A stretch of 14,184 bases of DNA from JBBROH01 sp038229595 (GTDB taxonomy: Bacteria; Chloroflexota; Chloroflexia; QHBQ01), in the NCBI GenBank assembly GCA_038229595.1, contig JBBROH010000116.1, forward strand, positions 1 through 14,184. The letters are read 5' to 3'. Shown here in pieces: positions 12,474-14,184 of the stretch. The notes beneath the pieces are model-generated. The model ran no database searches, was not told where the DNA came from, and worked only from the letters and a program-made list of their open reading frames with translations. Within the stretch, counting starts at the first letter, position 1. Each line of letters starts with the position of its first letter. Made by a program: the position numbers and the translations under genes.

Positions 12474-12941
12474 TCAGTGGCTGGCAGGCTCATCTTCGGT
12501 CAGGTGGTCGAGGCGGATATCGGTTAGGGCGTTAGCTCGGTGGCGGGCGGTCTCACCGATCTGCTCACTAGTCTCGCGCACCGTTGCCACTGCGCCACCG
12601 ACGCGGGCGCGTACGTCCTCGCTAGCGTGGGCCGCCCCACTACGCGCTGTGCTGATCGCATCTTCCGCGCCAACCCGCAGGTTGGTAGTTGCCTGCTCCA
12701 CGTTCTGCTTGACCTCGCCTAGTGCGCCGCCAACCGTCTCGCGCACGCCTACAGTTGTCTCTGTCACCTTCTCGCGGGTGTCAGCCACTAGCTGCTGGCC
12801 GCGCGCTTGCAGGTGGCGGCGGTTGCCCTCACCAGTGCGTGGGGTGGAGAGCAACCCACAGGCGCAACCTAGCAATGCCCCTGCGATCAAGCCGCCGATG
12901 AACACACCCTCGCCACTACTCTGCTTCTCTTTGTTAGCCAC
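12474..12941 (-). CDS. YtxH domain-containing protein with long amphipathic helix
   Basis: The product is 155 aa. The N-terminal membrane segment (about 13-31) has two Cys (26, 28) and leads into STPRTGEGNRRHL, a YtxH-type motif. From about 45 to 145 the protein is a continuous Ala/Val/Thr/Glu/Arg-rich helix with repeated VRETV/VREKV-like segments at roughly 11-residue steps, which recalls LEA or apolipoprotein-type amphipathic helices. The start is GTG at 12941 with AGAGGAGG 6 nt upstream, a very strong RBS, and the stop is TGA. Likely an anchored envelope or stress protein; no enzymatic motif is visible. It pairs with the smaller YtxH-like gene downstream, possibly through an old duplication of the N-terminal module. 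Confidence 0.8.
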   Translation of the reverse strand: MANKEKQSSGEGVFIGGLIAGALLGCACGLLSTPRTGEGNRRHLQARGQQLVADTREKVTETTVGVRETVGGALGEVKQNVEQATTNLRVGAEDAISTARSGAAHASEDVRARVGGAVATVRETSEQIGETARHRANALTDIRLDHLTEDEPASH

Positions 12942-13037
12942 TACAGACCTCCTCTTGCAGGCGGTTTACTTCTCTTTAACAGACAGGCCCAGCCGCGTGC
13001 TTGTTTCAGCAGACAGCACAGATCGTGCCAGAAGTAA

Positions 13038-13065
13038 GGGGCGGCAGACTCGCGTCTGCCGCCCC
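13038..13065 (-). terminator. Strong hairpin downstream of the GlsB/YeaQ-like gene (putative terminator)
   Basis: A perfect 12-bp stem (13038-13049 with 13054-13065) carries a 4-nt loop and lies 37 nt after the stop codon. On the minus strand only a weak T-rich stretch (TTACTTCT) follows, so it is not a textbook intrinsic terminator. A second inverted repeat (ACTGCTT/AAGCAGT, 13077-13100) precedes it. Confidence 0.6.
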
Positions 13066-13102
13066 ATCTCAACTATACTGCTTACGCAGGTAGAAGCAGT
13101 GG

Positions 13103-13390
13103 TCAGCGACGTGACCGCCTGCCGCTGTTCTGCATCAGGAAGCGGACGAGCAGAGCGACGATGATCGCGCCGACGATCGATGGCACGAGGGCGAAGCCGT
13201 AGACGGATGGGCCGATAGGGAGCTTGAGGGCAGTAAACAGATAGCCTCCGACGAAGCTACCGACGATGCCTGCCAGAGCCGCCCCGATCCAACCGCCAGG
13301 TAGCGAGCCGGGTACGATAGCGTCTGCGATGAAGCCGATCACGGCACCGATCAGCACCATGATAATAAACCCGATGATGTCGAACTGCAT
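13103..13390 (-). CDS. GlsB/YeaQ/YmgE family small membrane protein
   Basis: The product is 95 aa with about three membrane segments (residues 6-24, 32-50 and 62-86). The sequence is Gly/Ala/Ile-rich with the family's typical IGAVIGFIADAIVPG start, a GGWIGAALAGIVGSFVGGYLF middle split by a Gly-rich turn, and a C-terminal IVGAIIVALLVRFL helix ending in a basic tail. The family was named transglycosylase-associated and is often stress-induced, but its function is not established. The ATG at 13390 was chosen for the strong RBS (AGAGGAGG, 6 nt) and the family start; the open extension to 13456 is not supported. It lies 67 nt after the exchanger-like gene. Confidence 0.9.
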   Translation of the reverse strand: MQFDIIGFIIMVLIGAVIGFIADAIVPGSLPGGWIGAALAGIVGSFVGGYLFTALKLPIGPSVYGFALVPSIVGAIIVALLVRFLMQNSGRRSRR

Positions 13391-13457
13391 GGTGTTCCTC
13401 CTCTTGTGTGCAAAGGTCACTGGTTGCATCAGGTATAACGCCATGATCAGGGCCACG

Positions 13458-14184
13458 TTACGTTCGCTGCTCCACTTCTTCCCTCATTCTGGGGGCGGTA
13501 CTACCAGGGGTTGGCTGCGGCGCATCTTCGCGGTGGGCGGCTTCTAGCTCTGGCGCAGGGCGATTGAGGATGCCGACCTTGATGTAGTCGTCAATGAAGC
13601 GACGGTTCCAGAGAAAGAGAGCAGCCGCCAGGGCGACGTAGAGCCAGGCGAAGGCGGTCAGCACCGCGATAGTAGTTGGCTCGTCGTTGCGGTAGATGAA
13701 GCTGAGGGTGAACTGACCGATGAACATAGCTAGCAGGGCAAACGCCCCCCACAGGTTGAGGCGCAGGCGCAGCAGCAGGGCGACCGCAAAGAGCGACTGG
13801 GCGGCAGTGAGGAAGAACTCCTCGTTCTGCCGCTCGCCCAGCGGTAGGGCAGCCAACCGCCCAGCCGCCAGCGAGTAAACCAGCGGGATCATGCCGACCA
13901 GCAGCGTCCATTGGTTGATTTTGCTGCTGACCAGCGCACCGATGGCCGCAGTCGGCTTCAGCTTGAGGACAAACAGGACACAGATAACCACCTCTGGAGC
14001 TTCGCTGGCGAGCGGGGCTAGCCACTGAATCAGCAGGAACTCGTCAATACCCAACGACTCGCCACTGTGGATCAGAGCCTCGGCGAACGGTTCGGCAACC
14101 AGCAGGATCACAATGGCGGCAAAGAGAGCCAGCAAGCCGATGCTCCACCGCCGCTGGCTGCGCGGCAACTCACCAATGGCGAGA
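13458..14184 (-). CDS. Sodium/calcium exchanger-like membrane protein (5' end outside window)
   Basis: About 242 residues are visible and the frame stays open through the window end, so the N-terminal half is missing. The in-frame TTG at 14168 is not a convincing start. The segment FLLIQWLAPLASEAPEVVICVLFVLKLKP followed by GALVSSKINQWTLLVGMIP resembles the second alpha-repeat of the cation/Ca2+ exchanger superfamily, in which the acidic residue (Glu of SEAPE) and the polar SSKINQ turn line the ion pathway. At least four more hydrophobic helices follow, then a hydrophilic Pro/Glu/Arg-rich tail of about 40 residues. It may exchange Na+ or H+ for Ca2+ or another cation; the direction and ion are unknown. 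It probably heads the minus-strand block containing the GlsB-like and YtxH-like genes. Confidence 0.8.
   Translation of the reverse strand, partial: LAIGELPRSQRRWSIGLLALFAAIVILLVAEPFAEALIHSGESLGIDEFLLIQWLAPLASEAPEVVICVLFVLKLKPTAAIGALVSSKINQWTLLVGMIPLVYSLAAGRLAALPLGERQNEEFFLTAAQSLFAVALLLRLRLNLWGAFALLAMFIGQFTLSFIYRNDEPTTIAVLTAFAWLYVALAAALFLWNRRFIDDYIKVGILNRPAPELEAAHREDAPQPTPGSTAPRMREEVEQRT

Overview
This window is an ordinary-looking bacterial chromosomal segment of moderately high GC (about 60% by eye). It has compact gene packing, G/C-ending codon preference, AGGAGG-type ribosome binding sites and sigma70-like promoters. The gene mix suggests a Chloroflexota-like bacterium: a thioredoxin reductase with an N-terminal glutaredoxin-like domain, paired YtxH-type proteins, a GlsB/YeaQ protein and an FtsH with an unusual extracytoplasmic part. 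That assignment is inference and was not tested by any search. I see no tRNA, rRNA, transposase, CRISPR array or plasmid or phage gene.

Layout: (1) 1-957 (+) is the 3' part of an HtrA/DegP-like serine protease with one PDZ domain. It converges on the minus-strand block, and two back-to-back intrinsic terminators separate them. (2) 1108-7256 (-) reads, in transcription order, ftsH, a metallo-beta-lactamase-fold hydrolase, a histidine phosphatase gene broken by an in-frame TAG right after its catalytic RHG, a structured RNA with 6S RNA-like architecture, holA (DNA polymerase III delta), and the glutaredoxin-thioredoxin reductase fusion. ftsH, the hydrolase and the phosphatase are 4 nt apart or overlapping and look like one operon. 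(3) 7511-8725 (-) is a GT4-like glycosyltransferase whose promoter implies a leaderless mRNA. It is divergent from (4) 8831-10704 (+), a two-gene ABC exporter whose cistrons overlap by 1 nt. (5) 10758-14184 (-) is an envelope/stress-flavoured block: a cation-exchanger-like membrane protein cut by the window end, a GlsB/YeaQ membrane protein, two YtxH-like proteins, a rhomboid protease and a cold-shock protein with a QGGY-rich tail.

How it fits together: several products concern protein and envelope quality control (HtrA, FtsH, rhomboid), redox homeostasis (thioredoxin reductase), stress-associated small membrane proteins (GlsB, YtxH) and RNA-level adaptation (cold-shock protein, putative 6S RNA). 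The most notable item is the unannotated RNA at about 3643-3829 (-). It has a promoter (TTGCAG-N17-TATAGT), extensive long-range complementarity, a large internal bubble and a UUCG-capped hairpin on the 3' side of that bubble, which is the layout of 6S RNA. The second most notable item is the nonsense codon in the phosphatase gene, which also carries a 24-bp in-frame tandem duplication.
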